Positions 1 to 10,700 of a stretch of 47,738 nucleotides of DNA are shown here, in pieces (within the stretch, counting starts at the first letter, position 1; each line of letters begins with the position of its first letter). A program made the translations under genes and the position numbers. Under the pieces are notes generated by a model, which ran no database searches, was not told the origin of the DNA, and saw only the letters and a list, made by a program, of their open reading frames with translations. Origin of the DNA: Pigoraptor vietnamica (taxonomy: Eukaryota; Opisthokonta; Filasterea). The stretch lies in assembly GCA_943704525.1 (NCBI GenBank), contig CALSCQ010002215.1:1-47738 (forward strand), given 5' to 3'.

Positions 1-896
1 CCGGGGGGCCGGCGGGGGGGGCGGGGGGTGTTGAGGGCCGGCCCGACCGGTGGCCGGCGTGCCGTGCAGTCTGCTGACGTGGCAGCGCCCGTTCATGTTC
101 GCTGCGGCAAATCCAGCGATCTTGTCAGCCACAATCTCTGCGCACGCGGGTGCAGAAATGGGGAAGTGACTCACCAAGCAATTACAAACGCTGCCTGACG
201 AGTGCTCGGCCTCTAATGCGCATGCCATCGGACCCTGCCGATTGATCTTACTCTGTCCCTTGCCGGGCCTACCGCCGGCGCCGCCGGGCCGCCGAATGCA
301 TATGGAACTTATCATAGTGATTTTGGTCCCATACGGTCAGTTCCATATGGGCTGTCTGAACCGACGGTGCGTGCCCTAAAGATAATCTATGTATATAAAT
401 AAGTCATCCTGGAGTTAGCTGCATCATGGCGTCCTCACGGCGACTAATCCGATGCTGCCTTTGTTCGCGCCGGTGTGCCGCAAGACGGCAAACTGACCGT
501 GACTGACCGTGACCATACCACATACCGTGACGCTGACGCCATGTTTCATGCATAATGCATCAAAATCGAAGGCACGCAGGGCTCGCCGTTTGCACTCAAC
601 GGACTCAACGGACGAGTGCTCAATACAGCGAGGGCGCCATGGGCGCCATTCGACCGAACAAAAAGGTACTGACCTGCCGTCCGCAGTTGGGCGTTGTGGC
701 GCACCCCGGATGCGCAATCAGCGAACGGGGTCACGTGCACGGCGACACCTCACGGTCACCATACCGGAACGGGGTTTTTTCTCGGACTGCGCGCCACTGT
801 TCGAGGCAAGCGCCTTCGAGCAGCCTTTCTCACTCACTTCAGCGCGCGCGCGTGCAGGGAGAGGGGCTGCTTCCCCCCTCCGCGGACGCCGTCGCC
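1..896. other. Gene-free left flank
   Basis: I see no supportable gene here. The first 60 bases are an extreme G/C run, followed by mixed sequence with short tandem reuse of a gtgaccgtgac-like word around 497-530. Several open frames cross 509-1154 but none resembles a family, and their overlap in every frame is what GC-rich DNA gives by chance. The last part should hold the promoter and 5' leader of the receptor kinase that starts at 897. A TCACGTG box lies at 731-737. Confidence 0.6.
299..349. repeat. Inverted repeat, 10-bp arms
   Basis: CATATGGAAC at 299-308 is matched by its reverse complement GTTCCATATG at 340-349, with a 31-nt spacer. It lies in the gene-free flank about 550 bp before the first start codon. 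It could be a hairpin, a regulator site or a chance match; nothing else ties it to a mobile element. Confidence 0.5.
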
Positions 897-3800
897 ATGC
901 GCGCAGGCGCGGTGCGGCGGGCGCGCCTCGGAGCGCTGGCAATGTTTGTCGTGCTGTCCGCCGCGTGTTTCCACCCTGCATCGGGAGAGTGGCGCGCGTG
1001 CCCTGCGCGCTTCTTTGGGCTCGCCTCGGACGACACGCCGAAGTCCTGGGACTACTCGTGCGGGACGGGCACGTGGCAAGGGTGTGTTGTCCGTTGGGTT
1101 TTGCACGGGTGGCTTGATCGCGTGGATGCGCAGCGATTCGCTGATGCGCTCTAGTGCCCGTTGCTCACTGAAATTGGTTGCGCAGAAAGCGCTTCACTGC
1201 CCTCTGCGATGTGCTGCCTGCGGGGAATGGCACCGCAGAGGTGCTGTCGGTCACACTGCGGTACGTGGCCCCTCCTAGCGTCGCTGGCAGCGAGTCGCTT
1301 GCCACGGCATGGCGCGAGGAGGCGTCTGGGAAGCAGACAACGACGCTCGTCGTCGGTCCCCCGGGCAGCACCGTGCGGCCGTCCACGCGCGACGGCTCAG
1401 ACGTTCCGAATGCCGACGTCATTGTAGTGAAGCGCGCCATCACCGCCAATTACACGTCCGCGCTGCTCGCGGCAGACCTGTGCGCACTCCCTGCGTCCGG
1501 AGGCACGATCGAAATCGAGGCAGGCACAGTGACAGATCCCCTCGCGCCCCTGCTGCCGCCCGACTCTGACGCGGAGCTCCAAAACACAACGCTTGCGCTT
1601 GTTCCGCGGGTCGCCGGTTCCGCCGTCCGTTTTGCGCGGGGCAGGACAGTGGGCCCCCTTGTCACGGTGGGCCTCGGCGCCAGCGTGGTGCTCGCGGGCA
1701 TCGCTTTTGAGGACACGGCGGGACCCGTCGTTTTGGCGCGCAATGGCGGGCGCGTTGAGCTGCGCGACTGCGTGCTGGCGCGGATTGCCTCGATCGGCGA
1801 CGATGACGCCATATCGGGCGCGGCGCACGCGACTGGCGACGGCTCTGTTCTCACTGCGGTGCGCTCGGTGTTTACAAACAACACGGCCTACACCGGCGGG
1901 GCGTCGTTGTATGTGTGCGAGGGGGCCACTCTGAGCGTGGACGGATGTCGCTTTGAAGGTAACCGCACCCCCGCAATCCCGTGTGACAAGCTTGTGCGCA
2001 CTCTGACACCTCCCGTTGCAGGCAACAAGGCGACGTTCGGAGGGTCCGTTGTGGCGGTCGACGCGGCGTCCATTGTGCTGGCGAACTCGACGTTCCGTAA
2101 CAACACGTGCACGGCGGACAACCTTGCGATGAAGGACACGCTCGACGACGTGCCCATATCGGCGTCGGGCGGCGCCGTGCTGGTCTCCGGCAGCAACGGC
2201 CACATCAGCGTCTCGGATTCGACATTCATCGGTGAGTGCTGATTACCGCACAGTCCCACGCCCCTCATGCAGTGCCGCTCACCGCCAGTCGTCGTGTGCA
2301 GGCAACAGCGCGGAGGCCGGCGGGGCCGTCTCGATCATGCAGTACAGCGGCCGTGGGGCGCCGGCTGTCTTCCAGCGGTGCGTGTTCAGGGACAATGTCG
2401 CGAGCGTGGCTGCGGGCGCTGTGCTTGTGCTCGAGTTTGTCGCGCGGCTCGAGTCGATGTCCGCTGGCTTTGAGGACTGCGTCAGCGCGGGTAACGCGGC
2501 CACGATGATGGGCGGATTCGCCGCGCTACTATCCACCGCGCGCGCGCACGTGTCGAACAGCGCCTTCAGCAAGGACGTTGCGCAGACTGGCGGCGTGTTG
2601 TGAGTATTGTCATGCGTACGCTGCTCCGTGTGTCTGGCGAAGGGCTGACTGTCCTCTCTCTCTGCAGTCACGTGTCCGCCGGCCGCCTTGTCGTGGAGGG
2701 TTCGACGTTCAGTGAGAGTTACGCGTACAGCGGCGGGTGTCTCCGGTTCGGCGAGAGCTCGGTCGGCGAAATTCGCAACTCGACCTTCATCGACAACGCT
2801 GCGAGCGATGGCGGCGGTGTTTTGGAGCTGGATGGCGCGGCGGGCGTGCTGATGGACGGGTGCGTCATGACTGGCAGCGAGTCGCGGCTGGGGGGATGCA
2901 TCACGGCGTATGGGAAGGTCAATGGGCGCGCGGGGACCACGTGGCTCAACGTGACGCGAACGTACGTCCACGAAAACAATGCGCAATTTGGCGCCGTCCT
3001 GTACGCTTCGCAGTACGCTGTGGGTTCGCTCACCGGCGTTGGCAAGGTGCGCGGCACATCGCCCTCGCGCACCGTTGCGCTCCGTGTCGTCGTCGACGCC
3101 TCTACCTTTGCGAACAACAGCGCGTACGTCGGCGGCGTGTTTGCGCTCGAGGGCAGCCTTAACGCGGAGGTGTCGAACTCGTCCATGCGCGGCAATCTCG
3201 CAGCCCAGGCGGGCGGCGCCGTGTACCAGACGAACATGGCGACCCTCCGCGTCTCTGGGGGCGACGCGAGCCTCAACACGGCCAATGGCTTTGGCGGTTC
3301 GTTTTACGCCGACTTTTCGTCGCATCTCTTTCTCGTCAACGCGACGGTTAGCGAATCGATGGCGCTGCTGAGCGGCGGCGCTGCATACGTTGCCCTTGGA
3401 TCGCGCTTGGACATCTCCAATTCCACCCTCTCGAACAACAAGGCGTACGTCAACGGCGGCAGTGTGTGCGTCGTGAGCTCGGCGACGGGCATCGTCTCCT
3501 CGTCGTCCATCTCCAAATCTCTCGCGGGCGAGTCCGGGGGTGGGTGTTCATGCGTGCCTCTTTGTGGTCGGGCTCCTGAAGCGGACTTTGCTGTTCGTGC
3601 ATTTGTGTGCGCGCTAAGCGACGCTTGCGTTTCCAGGCGCCGCATTTGTGGGATTCAGTTCGGACCTCGTGGTCATGGACTCTTCTCTCGCGAACAACTG
3701 TGCGCGGATGACGGGCGGTGCAGTGCGAGGGAGTGGCGACGGGTCCTTGACCCTCGTGCGCAGGTATGGCGGATCGCATTGCCCTGACCTACCCGCACGG

Positions 3801-6800
3801 ACACGCACTCGACGCAAACAGTAACACTCACGACGCACCCTCCTGCAGCACCGTCAAGTTCAATGCAGCGCGGTTTGGTGGCGCCCTCCACGCGCTCCTC
3901 CTCATCCGCATCAAGGCGGTCGATGTGTCGTTCCGCTACAACACGGCGCTGTACACTGGCGGAGCGATTCACATGGAGGTGCGTGGCCGTCGCGCCTCTG
4001 CATCTTTGCTCGATGCAGTGTGCTGTGCGTGTGCGTGGTAGAGCTGGAAATGCAGGGAAAAGAAGACATCCGATGATGAATGTGCCTTGCGCAGGATGCG
4101 ACCAGCCTCAGCATTCTTCGCTGCGCCTTCCACGCGAACCACGCGACGGCCGGGTACGGCGGCGGCATTCTCTTGGGCGGCGTGGCGCACCTGGAGGCGG
4201 TCGAGTCGAAGTTCACGGCCAACAGGGCCGCGGTGGACGGCGGGGGCGTGTGCTCCAGCGCCCTCGAAACGATTGCGAGTTCATGCTCGGAGCTGTTCCC
4301 TGAGCTGCAGACGGCGAATTCGGGCACTTTGCGCCTGTCGTTCACGAACTGCTCCGCAGTGGGCAACGCGGCGGCCGGTCGTGGCGGTTTTCTGCGCCTC
4401 GAGGGCGGCAAAACGGTGCTCGACGGCGGCTACTTTGCGAACAACACGGCAGACCAGGACGGCGGCGCGATTCACTTTATTGGCTATTCGCCGGTGCGGG
4501 TGCTTGGCGGCACGCAGCGCAGTACGGAAGCGCCACCCTCGGCGTCTCTGTTGATTGGCAACCTCACGCTGGAGGGTAATGGGGCCGGTAACGTGGGCGG
4601 GGCTGTGTACCTCTGGCAGGGTACGGCGGACTGCGACGTGACGGTGGGCCGTGTTGTGATCCGCAACAACGCTGCGGAAACGGGGGGCGGCGTGTTCAGC
4701 GAGACGCCGTGGTTTGTGCCGCACGTGATACTGCCCACGTGGGTCTACAACAACACGGCGCGCTCTGGCCTCGGCGGGGACATTGCCACGGCCGGATTGC
4801 GGCTGCATATCGAAGTGCCCGATGCTGTCGGCGTGCTGACGGCCGTGAACAACGCGCGGGCTCCCAACATCACGGCGCTGAATGTCATGCTCTGGGACAA
4901 GATGTTCGGCGGCCGCGCGTTCCCGGCGGAGGGCCAGCGGTTCTACTCGGGCGACATTCTACCCGCCATGAAGGTGTCCCTCCTCGACCTCACCGGACAG
5001 CCGTCGGCGTTCTTCCGCGGATCACCCGAGTTCGTCTCGGCCACTGTCGCGCCTCTCGGCGAAAGCAGCGGCGCCGCTCCGGTGCTCGTGGGAGGGGGGT
5101 CGCGGACGCTCGACCACGGCACGGTCATGTTCGATCGCCTCGGAATCCACGGCCCCGCGGGATCGTATGTGCTCAACTTTTCAATGGAGGCCGTGGGCAT
5201 GGTGCAGCGGTGGGTCGCCGTTACCGTCACCCTGTCGCCGTGCGCGATGGACGTCGGCCGCTACGAGGTCAGCGAGCGCGTGAGTGGGATCATGACCGTC
5301 ACGTGCGAGAAGGTGGTCCTCGGGGCGTCCTCGCGCGGGCTCAGCGACGGCCAAATTGTGGCGGCCGCAGTGCCGGCCGTGATTATCTGCGGCGCGATTG
5401 CCGTGGCGGCGCTTGGATTTGTGCGGCGGTACAAGCAGCGCGTCAACAAGGAAGCGCACGCGAAATTTGTGCGCGAGAGGATCGACGGCCACGACGAGCT
5501 GGAGGGCCTTGAGGTGCCCCGCGCGGGCATCAAGGTCGACGGCCAGATCGGCGAGGGGGTGGGTTTCCCCGTGTTGCTTGGCCAAGGACTGCTGTCTGTA
5601 TGCATCAGTGACAGAGGGAACTGATGCGATTGTGTGCGCAGGAGTTTGGCGTCGTCAGCAAGGCGCGCCTGTTCACGCCGACGGGCTGCCGCTTGTGTGC
5701 CGCCAAGGCTCTCCGCGAGGGCGCCAGCTTTTCTCAGCGCAACGCGTTTGTGCAAGAGGCTGAGATTATGCGCAAAGTGCCGCCGCACCCGAATGTTGTG
5801 GCGCTCGTTGGCACGTCGCTCCGGTGAGTGGCTGCAGCGTATGCAACGGACGCAGTGCTGGGATGTGACTGCGATGCTCACGCTGCGTTCGTCGCAGGGA
5901 GGAGCCGATGTATCTGCTGCTGGAGCTGTGCAGCGAGGGTGACCTGCGGTCTCACGTGACGGGCATTCCCGAGCATATTCAGGGCACGCCGGCCGTGCTT
6001 GCGCAGTTGCTCAGGTGGGCGCACGCCGATTGTGCGACGAGTCTTTGCTCACTCACTCGCACCCACTGCGTCCGATTGCTACTGACACAGGCTCCAATGC
6101 AGCTTTGCGTCCGACATAGCGAATGCGATGCACCACCTCAGCGAATGTCGCATCGTCCATCGCGACCTGGCGGCGAGGAATGTCCTCCTGCACACCACGC
6201 CCCAAGGCGGCCTCGTCGCGAAGGTGCGTACACCCTGGGTTCTGTTCGGTTCCTCGCAAACATCAACGGACTCATTCTTGCGCAGCTGAGCGATTTCGGA
6301 CTCAGCCGCGCCCTCAACCCCTCGGAGGACCAGTACTTCCGCCGGCGCACGCGTCGCCTGCCCATTCGGTGGCTCGCGCCCGAGTGCATCAAGCAGCGCG
6401 CGTTTTCCACGGCAAGCGACGTGTGGAGCTTCGGCATTGTCCTGTGGGAGGTGGGACTGCGCTGTGTGTGAGTGGGAGTGCGCTGCGTCTGAGCGACTGC
6501 GCTGTGAGTGTGGCGGTGCAGCGCCGAAGGGGGGTATAGTGTGGCAGCACAATTCGTGCATCTATGGGAGCGGCCTTGCAATGTGCGGCTCGTTCTCTAA
6601 TGCGTTCCTGTGAGCAGATGATGTCGTTTGGGATGCAGCCGTATTACGGCGTCGACAACCACCTGGTGTCGCGCCTCATCGTGTCTGGACACCAGCTCGA
6701 GTGTCCCGCGCACTGCCCGCCGGACCTCTACAATGTGATGCGCGCCTGCTGGCACCCCGATCCGAGCCAGCGCCCGTCGTTCGCAGACCTTGTCGAGAGC

Positions 6801-7367
6801 TTTGCGCTTGGCGGCGAGGCTGTATGTGTCGGTGCGGAGGCGGACACGATCAGCGTGGGACCCACGGACGCGCTACCGCCGGCTAAACCGGTCGCACTCC
6901 CGAGGCAGAGCTTCTTCGACTCGGTCGCAGAGTCGGTGCGCACTGCGTTTGGCGGCGCGCGGCGGAGCCTCCACGGCGATTTCGGCTCGGTGCCTGGCAC
7001 CGCGCGGCTGCAATACCAGCTCTCCATGGCAAGCCTGCTCCAGACGGCGTCCGCTGCTGAGCTGGGCGAGTCGCAGGCTGTCGTCGCCGCTCCTTCGGCC
7101 ACTGCGTCTCAAGCGGAGTCGGTGACACCAAGGCAGCACGAATACGACAACGTGCACTCGTCGGAGGACATGGCGGTCTCGTGGAGTGCGTCGGACACGC
7201 TTGGAACGTCGCAGTCGGCTACGTCCATGCTGAGCACGCCGTCGTTTCCTGCGCGCATCCGCACGTCGCTTCTCGCGTCGTCCGTGGGGGAGACGCAAGT
7301 TCGCAGGCAGAGTGTGGCGTGGGTCAGCCCTGCCGAGAACGGGAAATTGCTCGACAGCGATGCGTGA
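897..7367 (+). CDS. Receptor tyrosine kinase with Pmp-like beta-helix ectodomain
   Basis: Thirteen exons: 897-1081, 1186-1958, 2022-2231, 2302-2599, 2668-3539, 3637-3763, 3849-3978, 4095-5558, 5642-5823, 5898-6014, 6103-6223, 6286-6450, 6618-7367; 1,797 residues. The start at 897 opens a signal peptide (basic MRAGAVRRAR, then a hydrophobic core). The ectodomain holds about twenty repeats of the type N-x-A-x-x-GG-A/G (NNTAYTGGAS, GNKATFGGSV, NNTADQDGGAI), the signature of the polymorphic outer membrane protein repeat, expected to fold as a beta-helix. One membrane helix lies near residues 1285-1307, followed by RRYKQR. The kinase (about 1345-1610) has every catalytic element: IGEGEFGVV loop, AAK lysine, EAE glutamate, HRDLAARN, DFG, activation-loop tyrosine in DQYF, PIRWLAPE and CWHPDPSQRPSF. 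HRDLAARN and PIRWLAPE mark a true tyrosine kinase rather than TKL. The C-tail of about 190 residues is Ser/Thr-rich. Ligand unknown. Confidence 0.9.
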
Positions 7368-7759
7368 TGTAACTTGTTTGTTACTAATCACGTGATAAAG
7401 TGCGTTGCCATGAAGGTCCCTGCCTCCTCCTAGCAACACCCGACACAGTGTATTTGAAAATACGTCAAGAAAATTTTTATGATTTCCAGGCTCGATTCAA
7501 TATAACTGGCCCTCTCGTTTTCGTTTGAACAGATGCCCGGCTTCAGTCTGCACTTGCACTCCCACACGACCTCTCCATTAGAGCGCGGGAGCTGACGGCA
7601 GACGCGTGTTTGTCACGCACACGCGCGGCACATAACAAGCAGTCTTGTTGGCGCACTGTCACGCGAGAAGCGACACTCTTGCCATCACGTGACGAATGGT
7701 GTCGGTTCTGAGCGAGACCCAAAGCTAGTCGTCGCGTCGCGCCTTTGCGCAGCACCGAC
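7368..7759. other. Intergenic region between receptor kinase and dynein
   Basis: No gene is visible. The 3' side of the kinase gene has a short GTAAC/GTTAC inverted repeat just after the stop and an AT-rich patch around 7450-7490. Two TCACGTGA palindromes lie at 7388-7395 and 7685-7692; the second is 68 bp before the dynein start codon. Confidence 0.5.
7685..7692. promoter_or_regulatory. Palindromic E-box TCACGTGA
   Basis: An eight-base perfect palindrome in the presumed promoter of the dynein gene. The same core recurs between other genes in this window (7388, 34188 and 44325 exactly; 25755 and 41798 with one end base changed). TCACGTGA is a classic site for bHLH and bHLH-ZIP factors of the Cbf1/USF/TFEB type; use in this organism is inferred only. 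Confidence 0.45.
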
Positions 7760-10700
7760 ATGGCGTCGCCGCAGGTGAGAGCTGCCGTTGGGTTGGGATT
7801 TGTTAGGCCAAACTGAGAGCTGTTTTCACCCCGCAACCATGCCGCGTCTGCGAAGCGCGTTGGCTGTGCATGCGTGTGCATGTCTGAGACTATTCGCTTG
7901 CGCTGCTAGGATGCACTGCCGGCGATTGCCCGTAAGTCTCCGGACGATCTCGCGCGCCATCACCGCATCAACTCTTCCAAGCCGCTTAAGGCGGGGCAGA
8001 CGGTGGATGCAAAGAAATTGCTGTCGCGTCTCTACAGCACGAATGGCGCCATTCCGCCGACCATCACGGCCGAGTCGATGCGCTCGAAGGGTGCGTGCAC
8101 GTGCTCGCGTGCCATGTGTGTCCCTGGGCGCGTTCGGCTCTCCTCTCAACCGCATCCTTGCGGCCGCGCGTTTCCAGGCGCGCACATTGCACCCACAAAG
8201 CAGCGCAAGGTCACGTTCCCTCAGCAGCTGCCGCCCATCACGCGCGATGGCGAGCCGTTGCCGCGCTCCGGATTCCGTTCGCCTCCCCCGCAGCCGCCAG
8301 CACTCGCCGCGACACCGCGCACGCTTTCTGCGGCACAGCAGCGCGAACTCTTCCGGCTGATTGGTATGTGCACTATTGCGGTGCGGCTGTGCGTCGTGCG
8401 ACAGTGACGCATGCGCAAGAGACGGAGGCAGAAAGGCATGGCCGCGTGTTGACGCGCGTGGCGTTGTGTTCTGTGTTTTTCGCAGAGAACTTTGAGAAGC
8501 ACTCGGAGTCGTACGAGTTCAGCTACCTCGCGCCCATCCGGGGCGTGCGCTTCAACCCCTATCGCATGCGCATCGTGACACACGCCGAGGTGGACCCCGA
8601 GAACTACTTCACCATCAGCAACAACGGCGTCACGCACTACTTCCACGGCGAGATTGGTGCGGCGCGGCGGCATGCGCGGCTGTGCGCGGAAACTGTCGTT
8701 GACGCGAAAAAAAAACGCAAACCCACGCGCACTGTCCTTTACGCTTACCCGCCTATTCCTTCGCAGACATCACGCCGTTGAATGTCTGGGTGCGCGAGTA
8801 CGAGACGTTCCACCGGCTGCTCAAGATTCCGATCTTCTCGCAATACCGCATGTGGAAGCCGTTTTCGGTGTGGCGGAGGAACGTGACGCACAAGAAGATG
8901 GTGGCGTGCAAGGAGGCCCTCGCGAAGAACGTCTTCCTCCTCAACCCCGTGCTGCAGGTCACGCTCATGCGCGTGCACGACGCCTGCCGAAACTTCGCCG
9001 CCAAGCGACTGTTCCGCGTGGACGCCGACGCCACCTACACCCTCAAGGACTTTGTGCGTGTCCAGGAGGACCACATGCGCCAGCTGCGCACCGAATTTGC
9101 CGCGTTTGAGGTGCGTGGCATGTGCGTTTGCATATGCAGCGCTGTGCGTTGTTCGCTGGCTTGCGTGAGCGATCTGTGCGGCCTTGGAGTAATCACGCGT
9201 GCGTGGACAGGCGGAGGTCCAGCTGAACGTGCTCGATGCGTGCAAGGCGGACGTGACGGCGGCCGGCTTTACGCTCGAGGCGGACATTTCGGAGCTGACG
9301 TACATCCAGCAGGCCGAGCTGCGCGCCAAGTACGCGCGCATCGCCCACTTTATCCGCCTGTGCGACTACCTCGTGTTCTCTGCATTCCGCAGCCTCGTAA
9401 TCGGGTCCGTCACGGACCTCTGCGCGCTGGTCGCGTGCGAGGTGCCTAAGATTGTCGTGGTGGGTGCCTCGCATCACTCGCCGCATACGAGTGCGGCAGT
9501 GCGCGGCGGAGTGCGTTCCGTCTGGCTGTCTGCTGATGCGCTGTGTGGCCGCCGCAGGTGAACGAGGAGCGGAAGGAGGTGCCCCGCGCGCCCCTCTTCC
9601 ACGTGCAGATTGAGCTGCATGCGCGGCAGCTGCGCTTCAGCCCGGGCGTCGGCCAGTTCCAGTGGATTATGGAGAAGACGTTCCAGTCGTTCCTCGACTT
9701 CGTCGCCGGCATCCGAAACCTCGTCTCGCTGGTGGGCACCGGGTCCCTGTTCCCGTCTGTCTCCCGTGCACTACTGCTGCTCTTCAATTCCATCTAACGC
9801 TCACCGTCCGCGCAGCCCATGTATGAGCAGTTCACGCGGCCGCGGTTTGTGAGCAGTGCCGGAGACGAGTCGCTCGCGGACGGACCCCAGCTGGGACCCA
9901 CGGCATTTGACGACGACCACAAGTACCAGGCAGCCGTCGCCAAAACGCGCGACTCTGTGGCGCTTGCGTTTGAGCGGTCTGCGCACTACGCGGCGTCGTT
10001 TTCCGAGAGCCTCTCTGTGTACTTGGAGAACACGTCGCTGGACCTCGACAAGCTCATGGCGGCGCAGACGAGCCCGGCGTTCTTTGGGGAGCTGCTCGCG
10101 CGGTTCAACGGCCAGTGCGCTATGATGCAGGCGATGCCCGAGACGCAGCAGGTGCTCTTCCTCCGCGTGGACACGCGCGGGCTGAAGGAGCTCTTTGTGC
10201 CGTCGCCGCTCGGCTGCTTCACGCACGTGCGACAGGGCATGCCGGGCCTCATTGCCTCGCGCACGCGGGCCCTGCTGCAGGAGATCAACGCGAACCTGCG
10301 CCAGGTGTCGTCGATTCCATCGACCGTGGACGAGTTTCTCGAGCACATTCGCTTCCTCGACGCGCTTAAGGGCACTGTCGGCGCGCTCGCCAACCAGTGC
10401 GCGGAGCTCGAGGGCATGTTTGCGCTCACGCAGGAGTACGAGATCTCGCTCAACGTGGAGGACTACGCGCTGTTCCAGACGCTGCAGCCCACTTTTGTCG
10501 CTCTGAAGGACGCGATTGCGGCGGCGGACACGATTCGCGAGGAGCGCACGGGCGTGTTCTCGGAGGAGGTGATGCGGCAGGTGGAGCGGCTGCGGCTCGA
10601 GGCCCTGCAGACGCAGCAGAACCTGCAGAACCCAATGCTCGCCAGCCGCGACTCGGGCGTGGAGACGGTCCTCCAGTTCCTCGGGAAGATCGAAACGGCC

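Noticed and set aside
509-1154. Overlapping plus-strand frames upstream of the receptor kinase
   Set aside because: Only the end from 897 makes sense, as a signal peptide. The upstream extensions lack conservation and are compositionally like intergenic DNA.
897-5558. Bacterial origin of the Pmp-repeat region
   Set aside because: It has seven introns of the same type and base composition as its neighbours and is fused in frame to a eukaryotic kinase, so recent transfer or contamination is unlikely. An ancient transfer cannot be judged here.
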